A DNA stretch of 64,000 bases. Source: Rhodopseudomonas palustris (GTDB lineage Bacteria; Pseudomonadota; Alphaproteobacteria; Rhizobiales; Xanthobacteraceae). A model generated the notes under the pieces. The model did no database searches. It had not been told where the DNA came from and was given only the letters and a program-made list of their open reading frames with translations. The stretch is from NCBI RefSeq assembly GCF_013415845.1, contig NZ_CP058907.1, positions 682,001 through 746,000 of the forward strand, read 5' to 3'. The position numbers were made by a program, and so were the translations under genes. This document shows positions 1 through 9,379 of this stretch, one piece after another (position 1 is the first letter of the stretch; every line of letters starts with the position of its first letter).

Positions 1-561
1 GAAGCAGTCATCCTCGATGATCACCGGTCCGGCCTGCAGCGGCTCGAGTACCCCGCCGATGCCGGCGCCGCCGGAAATGTGCACGCGCTTACCGATCTGG
101 GCGCAGGAGCCAACGGTCGCCCAGGTGTCGACCATGGTGCTTTCATCGACGTAAGCGCCGAGATTGACGAACGACGGCATCAGCACTGCGTTCTTGGCGA
201 TAAAGGCAGAGCGGCGCACGATCGCGCCCGGCACCGCGCGGAAGCCGGCTTCGCGGAAGCGGTTCTCACCCCAACCCTCGAACTTCGACGGCACCTTGTC
301 CCACCAGTTGGCACCGCCCGGCCCGCCGGCGATCACGCCCATGTCGTTGAGCCGGAACGACAGCAGCACCGCCTTCTTCAGCCACTGATTGACTGTCCAA
401 GCGCCGGAGGCATCACGCTGCGCGACCCGCACCTTGCCCTGGTCGAGCAGATCGAGTGAGTCCTCAACGGCCTGACGGATCTCGCCCTGCGTCGCCGCGG
501 TGACGGTGTCGCGCGCGTCGAAAGCGGCGTTGATGGTAGATTCCAGGGCGGTGAGCGGCAT
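1..561 (-). CDS. dapD: 2,3,4,5-tetrahydropyridine-2,6-dicarboxylate N-succinyltransferase (3' part outside window)
   Basis: The minus strand is open for 187 codons from an ATG at 561 and runs off the left edge without a stop. The translation starts [20 protein letters not shown] and contains [23 protein letters not shown], then a left-handed beta-helix stretch including [20 protein letters not shown] and [20 protein letters not shown]. These are hallmarks of DapD, which succinylates tetrahydrodipicolinate in the succinylase branch of lysine and diaminopimelate synthesis in the cytoplasm. About two thirds of the usual roughly 280-residue protein is present. The break is only the window edge; the reading frame shows no sign of damage. 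Confidence 0.95.
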   Translation of the reverse strand, partial: MPLTALESTINAAFDARDTVTAATQGEIRQAVEDSLDLLDQGKVRVAQRDASGAWTVNQWLKKAVLLSFRLNDMGVIAGGPGGANWWDKVPSKFEGWGENRFREAGFRAVPGAIVRRSAFIAKNAVLMPSFVNLGAYVDESTMVDTWATVGSCAQIGKRVHISGGAGIGGVLEPLQAGPVIIEDDCF

Positions 562-745
562 CGACGGGTCCTTGGGAAGGCTGATTTCAGGGAGAGTTTT
601 GCGGAGTGTTGTCCGGATTCGACCAGAGAGAGTCAAGGCTGGGCGAGGGGCGCTGAAGTGGGGGGCGGCAATCGCAGACGCTCTGGAATACTGGGGCGCC
701 CGTCTGCGTGCGCGATGACGTCTTTCTTTGGGGAGGCTCGCCGCC

Positions 746-1447
746 CTACTTCGCGGGGCTCAGCTTCCCCAAAAACCCCGTCAGATCGTCGGTCACGTGA
801 TCGACGTGGGCGGCGTCGCGGCCTTCGAGCTCCCAGTCTTCGCGCACCACGTCCTGGCTGTCGTCAGGCACCACCAGCACCGTGGTCATGCCGAGCTGGT
901 GCGGTACGGTGAGGTTGCGGGCGAGGTCTTCGAACATCGCGGCGCGGGCCGGGTCGACGCCGTGGCGGTCGAGAAAGCGGCGGTAGGTCTGCGGTGCCGG
1001 CTTCGGCTCGAGCTCAGCGGCGATGATGTCGAACACCGCTTCAAAATGATGACCGATGCCGAGCCGCTCCAGCACCTTGCCGGCGTGCGCGGTCGAGCCG
1101 TTGGTCAGGATCAGCTTGCGGCCTGGCAGTCGCTCGATGGCATCGCCCATCGCCGGATTCGGCAGCAGCGGCGAATGGTCGATCGCGTGGACGTAAGCTA
1201 GGTAGTCGTCGGCGTGGACGCCGTGCTCGGTCATCATCCCGCGCATCGTGGTGCCGTAGCGCTTGTAGTAGTCCTTCTGGATGCGGAAGGCTTCTTCCGG
1301 CGGCACTTTCAGCCAATCGGAGACGAAGTCGCGAATCCGCGCATCGACCTGCTGCCACAGATTGAGATGATGCGGGTACAGCGTGTTGTCGAGATCGAAC
1401 ACCCAGGTCTCAACGTGATCGAAGCCGCGCTTGCCGAGCTGCATCAT
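746..1447 (-). CDS. HAD-superfamily pyrimidine 5'-nucleotidase
   Basis: A 233-residue soluble protein. HAD motif I is [11 protein letters not shown] (nucleophile D18, acid D20), motif II is KLILTNGS, and a lysine/acid pair sits in [10 protein letters not shown] and [10 protein letters not shown]. The [15 protein letters not shown] segment and the length match the pyrimidine 5'-nucleotidase (SDT1/PynA-like) subfamily, which dephosphorylates UMP/CMP-type nucleotides. The exact substrate is inferred. Its ATG overlaps the TGA of the upstream DUF1036 gene (ATGA), so the two are probably translationally coupled. Confidence 0.8.
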   Translation of the reverse strand: MMQLGKRGFDHVETWVFDLDNTLYPHHLNLWQQVDARIRDFVSDWLKVPPEEAFRIQKDYYKRYGTTMRGMMTEHGVHADDYLAYVHAIDHSPLLPNPAMGDAIERLPGRKLILTNGSTAHAGKVLERLGIGHHFEAVFDIIAAELEPKPAPQTYRRFLDRHGVDPARAAMFEDLARNLTVPHQLGMTTVLVVPDDSQDVVREDWELEGRDAAHVDHVTDDLTGFLGKLSPAK

Positions 1448-2442
1448 GGTGCGGACAACCTCAATGTCTTACCGCTACTTAGATCGACGGCGGCAAAGCC
1501 GGTGGCGGCGAGGCCGCGGGCCGCGCAATCTCCCTGCTCGCCGATCTCGAACTTGCTGTCGCGCGTGCACAGCGTGGTGCCGCCGCCCCAGTTGAGCGCG
1601 CGGCCCTTGATGGTGACCGGCCGGCCGCTACTGTCGACCGCTTCGGCGAAGCTGAACACCCGCTTCGGCTGGGCGCCGAGGTCCGGGCGCAGGCACTGGC
1701 CGGGCGCGACGCCGTACCAGCCGCGGCTGGTGATGGTCTTGCCGTCGTCTTCGGCGACCGCTGCCATGATCTTGTACTTGGTGTCGTTGCACCAGGTCAG
1801 CCCGCTGCCGGACGGCTGCTGCACCGCCTTGATCATCACGTCGAAGAAATCCGGTGCATCGACGATTTCGGGCTTCAGGCCGCGGCTCTTGAGAAAGGCG
1901 GACAGCGCCGCCTGCGTCTTCGGTCCGTCGACGCCATCGATCGGTGAAGCGTCGTAGCCGGCGATCACCAACAGCCGCTGGATCGCGGCGAGCTTGGCCT
2001 GCTCGTCGTCATAGCCGGAGTCCTCGGCCAGATACGCGATCTTGTTGCCGTCCTCGGTGTCGGTCGGCTTGATCTCGGTGAAGGCGGCGAGCGTCTGGCC
2101 GCCGCGGCATTGCCGCGCGGCGGCGATGACGAAATTGTCCTCGGCGATGCACAGCCGGTCGGTGCCGTTCTGCGGCAGCGGCGAGACGCCGTACACCGGC
2201 AGCGCGCGGGCATTCAGCATGATGCGGTCAGCGTTGAGCGCGCCTTGCACCACGACCCGGCATTGCGCCGGATCGATCCGCAGCCATCCGCGCGACGCGG
2301 TGGTGCCGTTGGAATCCACCCCGATTGCCGTCTCGACCACGTAGCTCATGCGGTTGCAGAGCTTGAGGTCGGCGTGAGCCGCGGAGGTGAGGGAGAGAGT
2401 GGTGACAATGGTGGCGAGGGCGCGTGATCTCCACCCCGTCAT
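1444..2442 (-). CDS. Secreted DUF1036-domain protein with two repeats and a peptidoglycan-binding-like segment
   Basis: 332 residues when started at the ATG at 2442. The N-terminus MTGWRSRALATIVTTLSLTS followed by AAHADLK is a good Sec signal peptide with an AHA cleavage site, so the protein is probably periplasmic. Two DUF1036-type units follow, each with a conserved (L)xxCN-x(4) start (LKLCNRMSYVVETAIG and LTWCNDTKYKIMAAVAE) and a RGWxxxxPxQC core. Between them is a region like a peptidoglycan-binding domain (LLVIAGYDASPIDGVDGPKTQ). The function is unknown. The start codon lies inside a palindromic repeat element, so the true start could differ. The open frame continues upstream through the repeat into argB, but that part is argB read out of frame. 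The TGA overlaps the next ATG by 4 bp. Confidence 0.75.
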   Translation of the reverse strand: MTGWRSRALATIVTTLSLTSAAHADLKLCNRMSYVVETAIGVDSNGTTASRGWLRIDPAQCRVVVQGALNADRIMLNARALPVYGVSPLPQNGTDRLCIAEDNFVIAAARQCRGGQTLAAFTEIKPTDTEDGNKIAYLAEDSGYDDEQAKLAAIQRLLVIAGYDASPIDGVDGPKTQAALSAFLKSRGLKPEIVDAPDFFDVMIKAVQQPSGSGLTWCNDTKYKIMAAVAEDDGKTITSRGWYGVAPGQCLRPDLGAQPKRVFSFAEAVDSSGRPVTIKGRALNWGGGTTLCTRDSKFEIGEQGDCAARGLAATGFAAVDLSSGKTLRLSAP

Positions 2443-2527
2443 GCCCGGCCTTGTGCCGGGCATCCACGTCTTGCTGAGGAAACCGCCGGAAAGACGTGGA
2501 TGGCCGGGACGAGCCCGGCCATGACGG
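2436..2527. repeat. REP-like interspersed palindromic element
   Basis: The two ends are near-perfect inverted copies: CCGTCATGCCCGGC at 2436 and GCCCGGCCATGACGG ending at 2527. An inner pair also matches (ATCCACGTCTT and AAGACGTGGAT). This is the kind of short extragenic palindrome that is abundant in Bradyrhizobium and Rhodopseudomonas genomes. It lies between argB and the DUF1036 gene and supplies the putative ATG of the latter. Confidence 0.8.
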
Positions 2528-2549
2528 ATGTTATCGCCGCCGCCCCGCA

Positions 2550-3446
2550 TCACTTGTGGATCAGCGTGCCGGTGCCCTGGTTGGTGAACAGTTCGAGCAG
2601 CACTGCGTGCGGGACCTTGCCGTCGAGGATGACGACGCCTTCGACGCCCTGTTCGAGCGCGTAGATGCAGGTCTCTACCTTGGGGATCATGCCGCCCGAG
2701 ATGGTGCCGTCCGCGATCAGCTTGCGGGCATCCTTGATCGACAGTTCGGGGATCAGCTTCTTGTTCTGGTCGAGCACGCCCGGCACGTCTGTCAGCAACA
2801 GCAGACGCTTGGCCCGCAGCGCGCCGGCAACGGCGCCGGCAAAGGTGTCGGCATTGACGTTGAAGGTTTGGCCCGACGCGGAGGTCGCGAGCGGCGCCAG
2901 CACCGGGATCAGTTCGTGGCCGATCAGCTGGTTGAGCAGGGTCAGGTCGACCTTCTCCGGCTCGCCGACGAAACCGAGATCGATCACCTCTTCGATGCGC
3001 GAATCCGGATCGACCATGGTTCGCGTCGCCTTGGTGGCGGACACCATGTTGCCGTCCTTGCCGCACAGGCCGACGGCCTTGCCGCCGGCCTCGTTGATGT
3101 AGCCGACTAGTTGCTTATTGATCGAGCCGGCCAGCACCATCTCGACGATCTCGATGGTGGCGGCGTCGGTGATGCGCAGGCCTGCAGCGAATTCAGACTT
3201 GATGCCAAGTCGCTTGAGCATCTGCGCGATCTGCGGGCCGCCGCCGTGCACCACCACAGGGTTCACCGCGGTCTGCTCGAGCAGCACGATGTCGCGCGCG
3301 AACGCCTTGGCGGTGTCCTCGGCGCCCATGGCGTGACCGCCGTATTTGATGACGATGGTTTCTTCGTCGTAGCGCTGCATGTGCGGCAGCGCTTCGGACA
3401 GAATCCGGGCCTGATCGAGCGGGCTGATGACGGGCGCGTCGGTCAT
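2550..3446 (-). CDS. argB: Acetylglutamate kinase
   Basis: A 298-residue amino-acid kinase. Visible signatures are [13 protein letters not shown] (phosphate loop), [16 protein letters not shown] (glutamate site), [15 protein letters not shown] and [12 protein letters not shown], with [10 protein letters not shown] near the C-terminus. It phosphorylates N-acetyl-L-glutamate in the second step of arginine biosynthesis. Full length compared with the family. It is followed by a REP-like element before the DUF1036 gene, so readthrough into that gene is possible but unproven. Confidence 0.97.
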   Translation of the reverse strand: MTDAPVISPLDQARILSEALPHMQRYDEETIVIKYGGHAMGAEDTAKAFARDIVLLEQTAVNPVVVHGGGPQIAQMLKRLGIKSEFAAGLRITDAATIEIVEMVLAGSINKQLVGYINEAGGKAVGLCGKDGNMVSATKATRTMVDPDSRIEEVIDLGFVGEPEKVDLTLLNQLIGHELIPVLAPLATSASGQTFNVNADTFAGAVAGALRAKRLLLLTDVPGVLDQNKKLIPELSIKDARKLIADGTISGGMIPKVETCIYALEQGVEGVVILDGKVPHAVLLELFTNQGTGTLIHK

Positions 3447-3570
3447 GAAGCGGTCTTTCGAGCTGAAGGGACGATCTGAACGAGCAATTCCGGGGCCGTT
3501 GCGGCGGGACAGATCGCTAGCATTTCGGCGCGGCCGATCCTAGGGGCGGAATCCGCGGCCCGGGTTATCG

Positions 3571-3939
3571 CTAGCGCCGTGGCCACAGTGCGGCGACTGC
3601 GAGCAACAGCCAGCTGCCGATCAGCAACGAGCCACCGGTCGGCGCCGCCATCGGAAACAGGCCGTGGCCTGTGAACTGCCGCAGTGTCAGCGCGCCGGCG
3701 AACAGCGCTGTGCCGAGCACGAAGCCGAACACCGCCGCCAGTCCGGCAATCCGGTGGGCGATGCCGCGCTCCACCAACAGCACTGCTGCGGAAATCGCGC
3801 AGGCGTGAAACAGCAGCATTGACGACGCCGGGCCGAGCCGGCTGGCATCCGGCAGATGCGCGCTCGCCGCCGCGAGGGCGACGCCGGCACCGCCGTACAG
3901 CCCGGCGATCACGATCGGCAGGCGGAGCAAAAAGTTCAT
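3571..3939 (-). CDS. DUF423 family small membrane protein
   Basis: 122 residues with four hydrophobic segments: residues about 5-25 (LPIVIAGLYGGAGVALAAAS), about 42-57, about 65-87 and about 102-117. Conserved features of DUF423/YgdD-like inner-membrane proteins are a central FHACAISAAV segment and LFAGALTLRQFTG followed by APTGGSLLIGSWLLL. The function is unknown. The ATG at 3939 overlaps the engB stop by one base (TGATG), so the two are co-translated. Confidence 0.85.
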   Translation of the reverse strand: MNFLLRLPIVIAGLYGGAGVALAAASAHLPDASRLGPASSMLLFHACAISAAVLLVERGIAHRIAGLAAVFGFVLGTALFAGALTLRQFTGHGLFPMAAPTGGSLLIGSWLLLAVAALWPRR

Positions 3940-4589
3940 CAGCGACGCTCGTCGAGCAGGCGGATCATCGCCGCCCGCAGCTCCGGCATCCCTGCCCCGG
4001 TGCGTGAGGAGGTGGTGAGCACTTCCGGGAATGCGGCAGGGTGCTTCGCCAGTGCCGCGACGGTCGCGGTCACCCGCTCGGCGAGCTCGGCGGCTTTGAC
4101 CTGATCGGCCTTGGTCAGCACGATCTGGTAGCTGACGGCGGCCTTGTCGAGCGTCTTCAGGATGTCGAGGTCGACGTCCTTCAGCCCGTGGCGGCCGTCG
4201 ATCAGCACATAGACGCGGGCCAGTGTGGCGCGGCCCTGCAGGAAGTGGTGGATCAGCGAGGTCCAGGACGCGACCTTGGCCTTGGAGGCGGCGGCGTAGC
4301 CGTAGCCGGGCATGTCGACCAGCCGCAGCCCGGCATTCGGCGGGCCTTCGAAGAAGATCAATTCCTGAGTCCGGCCCGGGGTGTGCGAGGTCCGGGCCAG
4401 CGCGTTGCGGCCGGTGAGCGCATTGATCAGGCTGGACTTGCCGACATTGGAGCGGCCCGCGAAGGCAATCTCGACGCTGCCCATCGGCGGCAGAGTCTCG
4501 ATCGACGGCGACGCCCAGATGAAATGCCAGTCGCCGGCAAACATCTTGCGGCCGCGTTCGATCAGGTCGGGATCGATGGCGTCGGTCAT
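3939..4589 (-). CDS. engB: Ribosome-biogenesis GTP-binding protein EngB/YihA/YsxC
   Basis: 216 residues. TRAFAC-class GTPase motifs are present: G1 GRSNVGKSSLINALTG, G2 region TSHTPGRTQ, G3 LVDMPGYGYA, G4 VLTKADQVK. The family is essential for large ribosomal subunit assembly in the cytoplasm. It sits downstream of yidC on the same strand, as in many alphaproteobacteria (rpmH-rnpA-yidC-engB-argB order). Confidence 0.97.
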   Translation of the reverse strand: MTDAIDPDLIERGRKMFAGDWHFIWASPSIETLPPMGSVEIAFAGRSNVGKSSLINALTGRNALARTSHTPGRTQELIFFEGPPNAGLRLVDMPGYGYAAASKAKVASWTSLIHHFLQGRATLARVYVLIDGRHGLKDVDLDILKTLDKAAVSYQIVLTKADQVKAAELAERVTATVAALAKHPAAFPEVLTTSSRTGAGMPELRAAMIRLLDERR

Positions 4590-4689
4590 GCGGCGAGGCT
4601 CCGAAACTGATGCGGGCCTTGGCCCGGTGCTGGCGTCGTTCCCGCGCCCTCGTGAAACCAGCGAAACCGGAATCGCCGTGCAGCTCGAA

Positions 4690-4728
4690 ATTCCAGGGCT
4701 GCGCGCCTCACGGCACGCAGCCCGGAAT
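4690..4728. repeat. REP-like palindrome between yidC and engB
   Basis: ATTCCAGGGCTGCGCGC and GCACGCAGCCCGGAAT form a long inverted repeat around a short loop in the yidC-engB gap. The flanking CGTCATTCCGG-type end (complement strand) is typical of Rhizobiales REP elements. In the RNA it could also act as a stem-loop attenuating yidC-engB readthrough, but no U-tract follows. Confidence 0.65.
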
Positions 4729-4740
4729 GACGAGGTCGTC

Positions 4741-6609
4741 TCAGGTCGGCTTTTTCTTCTTGGCGAAGCTGGTTCTCAGATTGTCCCAGAGCTCCACCTT
4801 CACGCCGTTGCGCTGCATGATGAAGGCCTGCTGCGCCACCGACAGAGTGTTGTTCCAGGCCCAGTAGATCACCAGACCGGCCGGGAAGTGCGCCAGCATG
4901 AAGGTGAAGATCACCGGCATCCAGGCGAAGATCATCTGCTGGGTCGGATCCGGCGGCTGCGGGTTCAGCTTCATCTGGAACCACATCGTGAAGCCCATCA
5001 CCAGCGGCCAGGCACCGAGCACCAGATAGTGGCCGAGCACCGGGATCGCGGTCGGATCGTAGGGGATCAGGCCGAACAGGTTGAAGATGTTGGTCGGATC
5101 CGGTGCCGAGAGGTCGTGAATCCAGCCGAAGAACGGCGCGTGCCGCATTTCGATGGTAACGAACAGCACCTTGTACAGCGAGAAGAACACCGGGATCTGC
5201 AGCAGGATCGGAAGACATCCGGCGACCGGATTGATCTTCTCCTTGCGGTAGATCTCCATCATTTCCTGCTGCTGCTTTACCTTGTCGTCGGGGTGGCGCT
5301 CCTTGAGCGCGGCAAGCTGCGGCTGGATCGCCTTCATCTTCGCCATCGAGGCGTAAGACTTGTTGGCGAGCGGCAGGAACAAGAGCTTGACCAGCACCGT
5401 CACCAGCAGAATGGCGACGCCGAAATTCCCGACCAGATGGAAGAAGAAGTCCAGCGCCAGGAACATCGGCTTGGTGATGAAGTAGAACCAGCCCCAGTCG
5501 ATCAACAGGTCGAAATGGTTCAGGCCGAGCTGGCGGTCGTAACCGCCGAGGCCGGCGAACGGGAAGTTGATGCCGACCACCCGCGCTTCCTTGGCGCCGG
5601 CGAACAGCCGTGCGTTCGCGGTAACGGTGCCGCCGATCGGAACGGTGCGGGCGTCTTCGAGATAATCGGTCTGATAGGTGGTGACGTTGCCGACCTTGTT
5701 GGCCGAGAACCGCGCCTGGAGCTGGGCGCTGGTGTCGGGCAGCAGCGCCGAGGCCCAGTACTTGTCGGTGATGCCGAGCCAGCCGTTGGTCGCCTTGAAG
5801 CCGACCGACTTGGCCTCGTCGATCTTGCTGTAGCTGTATTCCTGCAGGCCCTGGTCGCCGAGATAACCGATCAGGCCTTCGTGCAGGATGTAGTAGCCTT
5901 CGACGTGCGGGGTGCCGTGGCGCGAGATCAGCGCGAACGGATACAGCGTTACCGGGGCGCCGCCGGTGTTGGTGACGTCGTCCTTGACGGTGAACAGATA
6001 GCGGTCGTCGACGGTGATCTGGCGGCGGAAGGTGAGACCTTCGCCGTTATCCCATTTCAGCGTGACCGGATTGGCCGGTGTCAGGGCGCCGGTGCCTTCC
6101 TGCTCCCACAGCGTGTTTTGGTCCGGCAGCTTGACGCTGGCGCCGGCGGCACCGACCCAACCGAATTCGGCGTAATACGGCCGGGCGCTGCCCGACGGCG
6201 AGAACAGCTCGATCGGTGGCGACTTCGGATCGACCGTTTCGCGATATTGCATCAGCGCCAGATCGTCGATCCGGGCGCCCTTCAGCGCGATCGAGCCGGA
6301 CAGGCGCGGAGTTTCGACCTTGATGCGCGGCCCGGCAGCAAGCGCGGCTTCGCGGCTGACGGTCGGAGCCGCGGCCGGCTGCTGCGGGCTTGCGGGAGCC
6401 GAACCCGGGGCGCCAGGCGCGGCCGGTGCGGCGGCGGGTGAAGCTGCGCCCGGCGTTTGGGTTTCAGCCTGCTGCTTGGCGGCCTGCTGCTGCGCCTGCT
6501 GGGCGGCGCGCTGCTTTTCCATCTGCGGGATGTTGAAGAAGTACTGCCAGCCGAGCAGCACGAGGCCCGACAGAACGACGGCGAGGATGGTGTTGCGATT
6601 GTCGGACAT
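4741..6609 (-). CDS. yidC: Membrane protein insertase YidC
   Basis: 622 residues. The N-terminal MSDNRNTILAVVLSGLVLLG is the anchor helix. A low-complexity Q/A/P linker (about residues 32-85) leads into a periplasmic beta domain. The C-terminal insertase core carries GVAILLVTVLVKLLFLPLAN, MKAIQPQLAALKERHPDDK, INPVAGCLPILLQIPVFFSL and a closing membrane segment. It ends in a basic KKKKPT tail as usual for Oxa1/YidC proteins. It inserts inner-membrane proteins alone or with SecYEG. It lies 16 bp downstream of rnpA in the conserved rpmH-rnpA-yidC order. Confidence 0.98.
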   Translation of the reverse strand: MSDNRNTILAVVLSGLVLLGWQYFFNIPQMEKQRAAQQAQQQAAKQQAETQTPGAASPAAAPAAPGAPGSAPASPQQPAAAPTVSREAALAAGPRIKVETPRLSGSIALKGARIDDLALMQYRETVDPKSPPIELFSPSGSARPYYAEFGWVGAAGASVKLPDQNTLWEQEGTGALTPANPVTLKWDNGEGLTFRRQITVDDRYLFTVKDDVTNTGGAPVTLYPFALISRHGTPHVEGYYILHEGLIGYLGDQGLQEYSYSKIDEAKSVGFKATNGWLGITDKYWASALLPDTSAQLQARFSANKVGNVTTYQTDYLEDARTVPIGGTVTANARLFAGAKEARVVGINFPFAGLGGYDRQLGLNHFDLLIDWGWFYFITKPMFLALDFFFHLVGNFGVAILLVTVLVKLLFLPLANKSYASMAKMKAIQPQLAALKERHPDDKVKQQQEMMEIYRKEKINPVAGCLPILLQIPVFFSLYKVLFVTIEMRHAPFFGWIHDLSAPDPTNIFNLFGLIPYDPTAIPVLGHYLVLGAWPLVMGFTMWFQMKLNPQPPDPTQQMIFAWMPVIFTFMLAHFPAGLVIYWAWNNTLSVAQQAFIMQRNGVKVELWDNLRTSFAKKKKPT

Positions 6610-6625
6610 CGTCGGGTCTCGTCAC

Positions 6626-6967
6626 TCACGCGGGTTTGGGAGAGCGCCGCGCCACCCGCTCGAGTGCGGTGCGCAGATCGCCGAGCATGACGGCAAAGTC
6701 GCGGCTCAGCGCCGCACGGCGTCCGACCAGCACATAGTCGCTGTGCGGCAGCAGAAAACCGCGATCCGTCCGCTTCACCAATTCGCGCAGTCTGCGGCGA
6801 ATTCGATTGCGTTCGGTCGCGGTGCCGATTTTCTTGGTCACGGTGAAGCCGACCCGGATCGGGCCCTGGTCTTCGCGGCGCAGGCTCTGCAGCACGAAGG
6901 CAGGCCCATTGATCCGCAGCCCGCCGGCAACGGCGATGAAATCCGCCCGCTGCCGTAACCGCTCCAT
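6626..6967 (-). CDS. rnpA: Ribonuclease P protein component
   Basis: 113 residues from the ATG at 6967; a TTG one codon upstream is possible but less likely. It is small and basic, with the RNase P protein signature KIGTATERNRIRRRLREL and PIRVGFTVTKK. It binds the RNase P RNA and assists tRNA 5' maturation. It lies 23 bp downstream of rpmH. YidD, often found between rnpA and yidC, is absent here. Confidence 0.95.
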   Translation of the reverse strand: MERLRQRADFIAVAGGLRINGPAFVLQSLRREDQGPIRVGFTVTKKIGTATERNRIRRRLRELVKRTDRGFLLPHSDYVLVGRRAALSRDFAVMLGDLRTALERVARRSPKPA

Positions 6968-6990
6968 CAACAGGTCCCGGGCAAGCCCGA

Positions 6991-7125
6991 TCAGGCGCTC
7001 AGACGCTTGCGTCCGCGGGCGCGGCGCGCCGCAAGCACCTTGCGGCCACCGGTCGTGGCGAGACGGGCACGAAAGCCGTGACGGCGCTTGCGCACCAATT
7101 TGCTGGGTTGATAAGTCCGCTTCAC
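6991..7125 (-). CDS. rpmH: 50S ribosomal protein L34
   Basis: 44 codons plus stop. The translation begins with a GTG at 7125: [20 protein letters not shown], then [24 protein letters not shown]. This is the canonical L34 sequence. A GGAGA ribosome binding site sits about 7 bases before the GTG. The gene heads the rpmH-rnpA-yidC block. Confidence 0.97.
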   Translation of the reverse strand: MKRTYQPSKLVRKRRHGFRARLATTGGRKVLAARRARGRKRLSA

Positions 7126-7455
7126 GGGTCGTTCTCCGTTGCCGGGTCAGTTATTCATAAGTGGTGGGTAAGCCCGGAGATGTCGGCTCACGAATGAGCC
7201 GGATGCAGCCCAAAAATGAACCGCCCCGGGCAGAGCCGGGCCATCGCGGACAGTTGGCGCGGCTTATACGGGAGCGCCCTGGTCTCGTCAATTGCGCCCG
7301 ACGCGGCTTTGGACGTGTCGAAACCGCGCGCGCGTCTTCACGAATGAGGAAACGGTAATTTGACCTGCTTCTGGCAAAGGAGCATCTTGACATTAGATAT
7401 TGTCGCGATTCCGGCCGAGTTCGGGCGGTGAGGAGCGGGCCGAGGGCAAGACGCG
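7126..7455. other. Divergent intergenic region between rpmH and a histidine kinase gene
   Basis: 330 bases between the GTG starts of two divergent genes. It should hold the rpmH promoter (minus strand) and the kinase promoter (plus strand). I see no long dyad or RNA-like structure. An 80-codon minus-strand frame (7151-7393) is arginine-rich and shows no family resemblance, so I did not call it. Confidence 0.6.
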
Positions 7456-8934
7456 GTGCAGGCAGCGGACAAACAGCCGGAGACGCACGCTTGGCGGCGC
7501 GGCCTGGAGCCCAAAATCGGGCTGTCCGGCAAGCTGCTGCTGCTGACGATTCCGCTGATCCTGATTGCCGAAATCCTGATCTATGTGCCGTCGATCGCCA
7601 ACTATCGACTGAACCGGCTCAATGACCGCTTGGCTGCTGCCAACACCGCGGCGCTGGTTCTGGATGCATCGCCATCGGGGCGAGTGCCCGACTCGCTGGC
7701 GCAGCAGATTCTCGATTCGATCGAAGCGCGTGCGGTGGCGATCAAGATGGGCCAGCAGCGCCGGCTGCTCGCCAGCTCGAATCTGCCGACCAAGATCGAC
7801 CACGTCGTCGACATGCGCAACGTCACGCCGTGGGGCGCGATCCTGGACTCCTTCGTGGTGATGCTGGAAAGCGGCAACCCGGCGATTCGCGTGGTCGGGC
7901 CGGCCGAAGGCAACGCCGAATTCATCGAGGTGGTGATCGACGCCGCGCCGCTGCGCAACGCGATGTATCGCTTCTCCAGCAATCTTTTGCTGGTGTCGCT
8001 GACCATCACCAGTCTGACGACGGGGCTGATCTATCTGGCGCTGCACTTCCTGTTCGTGCGGCCGATGCGGCGGCTGACCGCCAACATGGTCAATTTCCGC
8101 CGCGATCCGGAAAGCCCGGCCTCGATCGTGGTGCCCGGCCCACGCGGCGACGAAATCGGTCTCGCCGAGCGCGAATTGTCGGATATGCAGCGCGATCTGG
8201 TGTCGATGCTGCATCAGAAGAGTCGTCTTGCCGCGCTCGGGCTCGCAGTTTCGAAGATCAATCACGACCTGCGCAACCTGCTGGCGTCGTCACAGCTGTT
8301 GTCCGATCAGCTCTCCAGCGTGCCGGATCCGCGGGTGCAGCGGTTCGCCCCGAAGCTGGTGCGCTCGTTGGAGCGCGCAATCGCGTTCTGCCAGTCGACG
8401 CTGTCCTACGGCCGCGCCCAGGAAGCGGCGCCGGACCGCCGCAGCATCCTGATCGAGCCTTTGGTCAACGATGTTCGCGAAACCGCAGGGCTCGCAGATG
8501 AAGCGTCGATCACCTGGGTCAGTGCGATCGAGCGCGGCCTGACCATCGATGCCGACCCGGACCAACTGTTCCGTGTGCTGCTCAACTTGGTGCGCAACGC
8601 CGCCCAGGCGCTGGAAGGCCAGCCGCGCAACGACGCCAACCTGCAGCAGATCCGCATCACTGGCCGCCGTGAAGGTTCGGTCACGGTGCTCGAGGTGTCG
8701 GACACCGGCCCCGGCGTGCCGCAAAAGGCGCGCGATCACCTGTTCGAGGCGTTCCACGGCTCGGTCCGCGCTGGCGGTTCGGGCCTCGGCCTCGCCATCG
8801 CGGCGGAGCTGGTCCGGGCCCATGGCGGCGAGATCAAGCTGGTGGAAGGCACGATCGGCGCCACCTTCCGGATCTCGATCCCCGACCGCCCGGTCGATCT
8901 GCACAGCCTGCGCAGCGAACGGGCTCGCGCCTAA
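7456..8934 (+). CDS. Membrane-bound sensor histidine kinase
   Basis: 492 residues from a GTG start. Transmembrane helices at about 23-45 and 175-200 flank a periplasmic sensor domain of about 130 residues. A HAMP-like linker (VRPMRRLTANMVNFR) follows, then an H-box INHDLRNLLASSQLL (phospho-acceptor H270), an N-box LLNLVRNAAQAL, a G1 box DTGPGV and a G2 box GSGLGLAIA. It therefore autophosphorylates on histidine and should signal to a response regulator. None is adjacent, so the partner is elsewhere and the signal is unknown. The downstream neighbour is a tRNA gene. Confidence 0.9.
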   Translation: MQAADKQPETHAWRRGLEPKIGLSGKLLLLTIPLILIAEILIYVPSIANYRLNRLNDRLAAANTAALVLDASPSGRVPDSLAQQILDSIEARAVAIKMGQQRRLLASSNLPTKIDHVVDMRNVTPWGAILDSFVVMLESGNPAIRVVGPAEGNAEFIEVVIDAAPLRNAMYRFSSNLLLVSLTITSLTTGLIYLALHFLFVRPMRRLTANMVNFRRDPESPASIVVPGPRGDEIGLAERELSDMQRDLVSMLHQKSRLAALGLAVSKINHDLRNLLASSQLLSDQLSSVPDPRVQRFAPKLVRSLERAIAFCQSTLSYGRAQEAAPDRRSILIEPLVNDVRETAGLADEASITWVSAIERGLTIDADPDQLFRVLLNLVRNAAQALEGQPRNDANLQQIRITGRREGSVTVLEVSDTGPGVPQKARDHLFEAFHGSVRAGGSGLGLAIAAELVRAHGGEIKLVEGTIGATFRISIPDRPVDLHSLRSERARA

Positions 8935-9183
8935 CTCCCTGCAGCTCAAGATTTTTCGAAGCCGACGGCCGTCCGCGCGGGCATGCGTTGGCGTGGTTGC
9001 GGACTGGCTTTGCCACTGACAATCCCCAGGACGGCCGCAGCGTCGTCAATCCGTAAGAAAAGAGCAGCCGGGGCGCTTGCCAATCCGAACCGGAGCCGCT
9101 AGCTATGGCGGCCTTCGCAGCGCTTCGCCGTTGCGGAACGCCGGCGGCTCCAGGCTCTAACGCCCAGCGAGTTCGCGGCAGAC

Positions 9184-9260
9184 GCGCCCGTAGCTCAGCT
9201 GGATAGAGCACCAGACTACGAATCTGGGGGTCAGAGGTTCGAATCCTTTCGGGCGCGCCA
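9184..9260 (+). tRNA. tRNA-Arg (anticodon ACG)
   Basis: 77 nt with CCA encoded. The acceptor stem GCGCCCG pairs with CGGGCGC, the D arm is AGCTCAGCTGGATAGAGC, the anticodon stem CCAGA/TCTGG encloses the loop CTACGAA with anticodon ACG, and the T arm is AGAGG-TTCGAAT-CCTTT. The A34 should be edited to inosine by TadA. No integrase or attachment-site duplication is seen downstream. Confidence 0.97.
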
Positions 9261-9379
9261 TTTCGAATTTTCCCGAACTCGATATCTGTTCAGGCGGCGG
9301 CAAAGAGATGTGATCGCCTCGCGCTGTCCAGGCAGCGCAGGTCGTGCCGGCCCAGCGCAGAAGCTTTGCGATCAGTCCA

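Noticed and set aside
4381..6441. 686-codon open frame on the plus strand opposite yidC and engB
   Set aside because: It is antisense to two certain genes, has no recognisable domain, and its composition (His/Arg/Glu/Gln rich) is typical of shadows in GC-rich DNA.
7151..7393. 80-codon minus-strand frame upstream of rpmH
   Set aside because: Arginine-rich, no conserved pattern, and it occupies the probable rpmH promoter.
9184..9379. tRNA-Arg as an integration site of a genomic island covering the following genes
   Set aside because: No integrase, no repeat of the tRNA 3' end and no other mobility gene was seen downstream.
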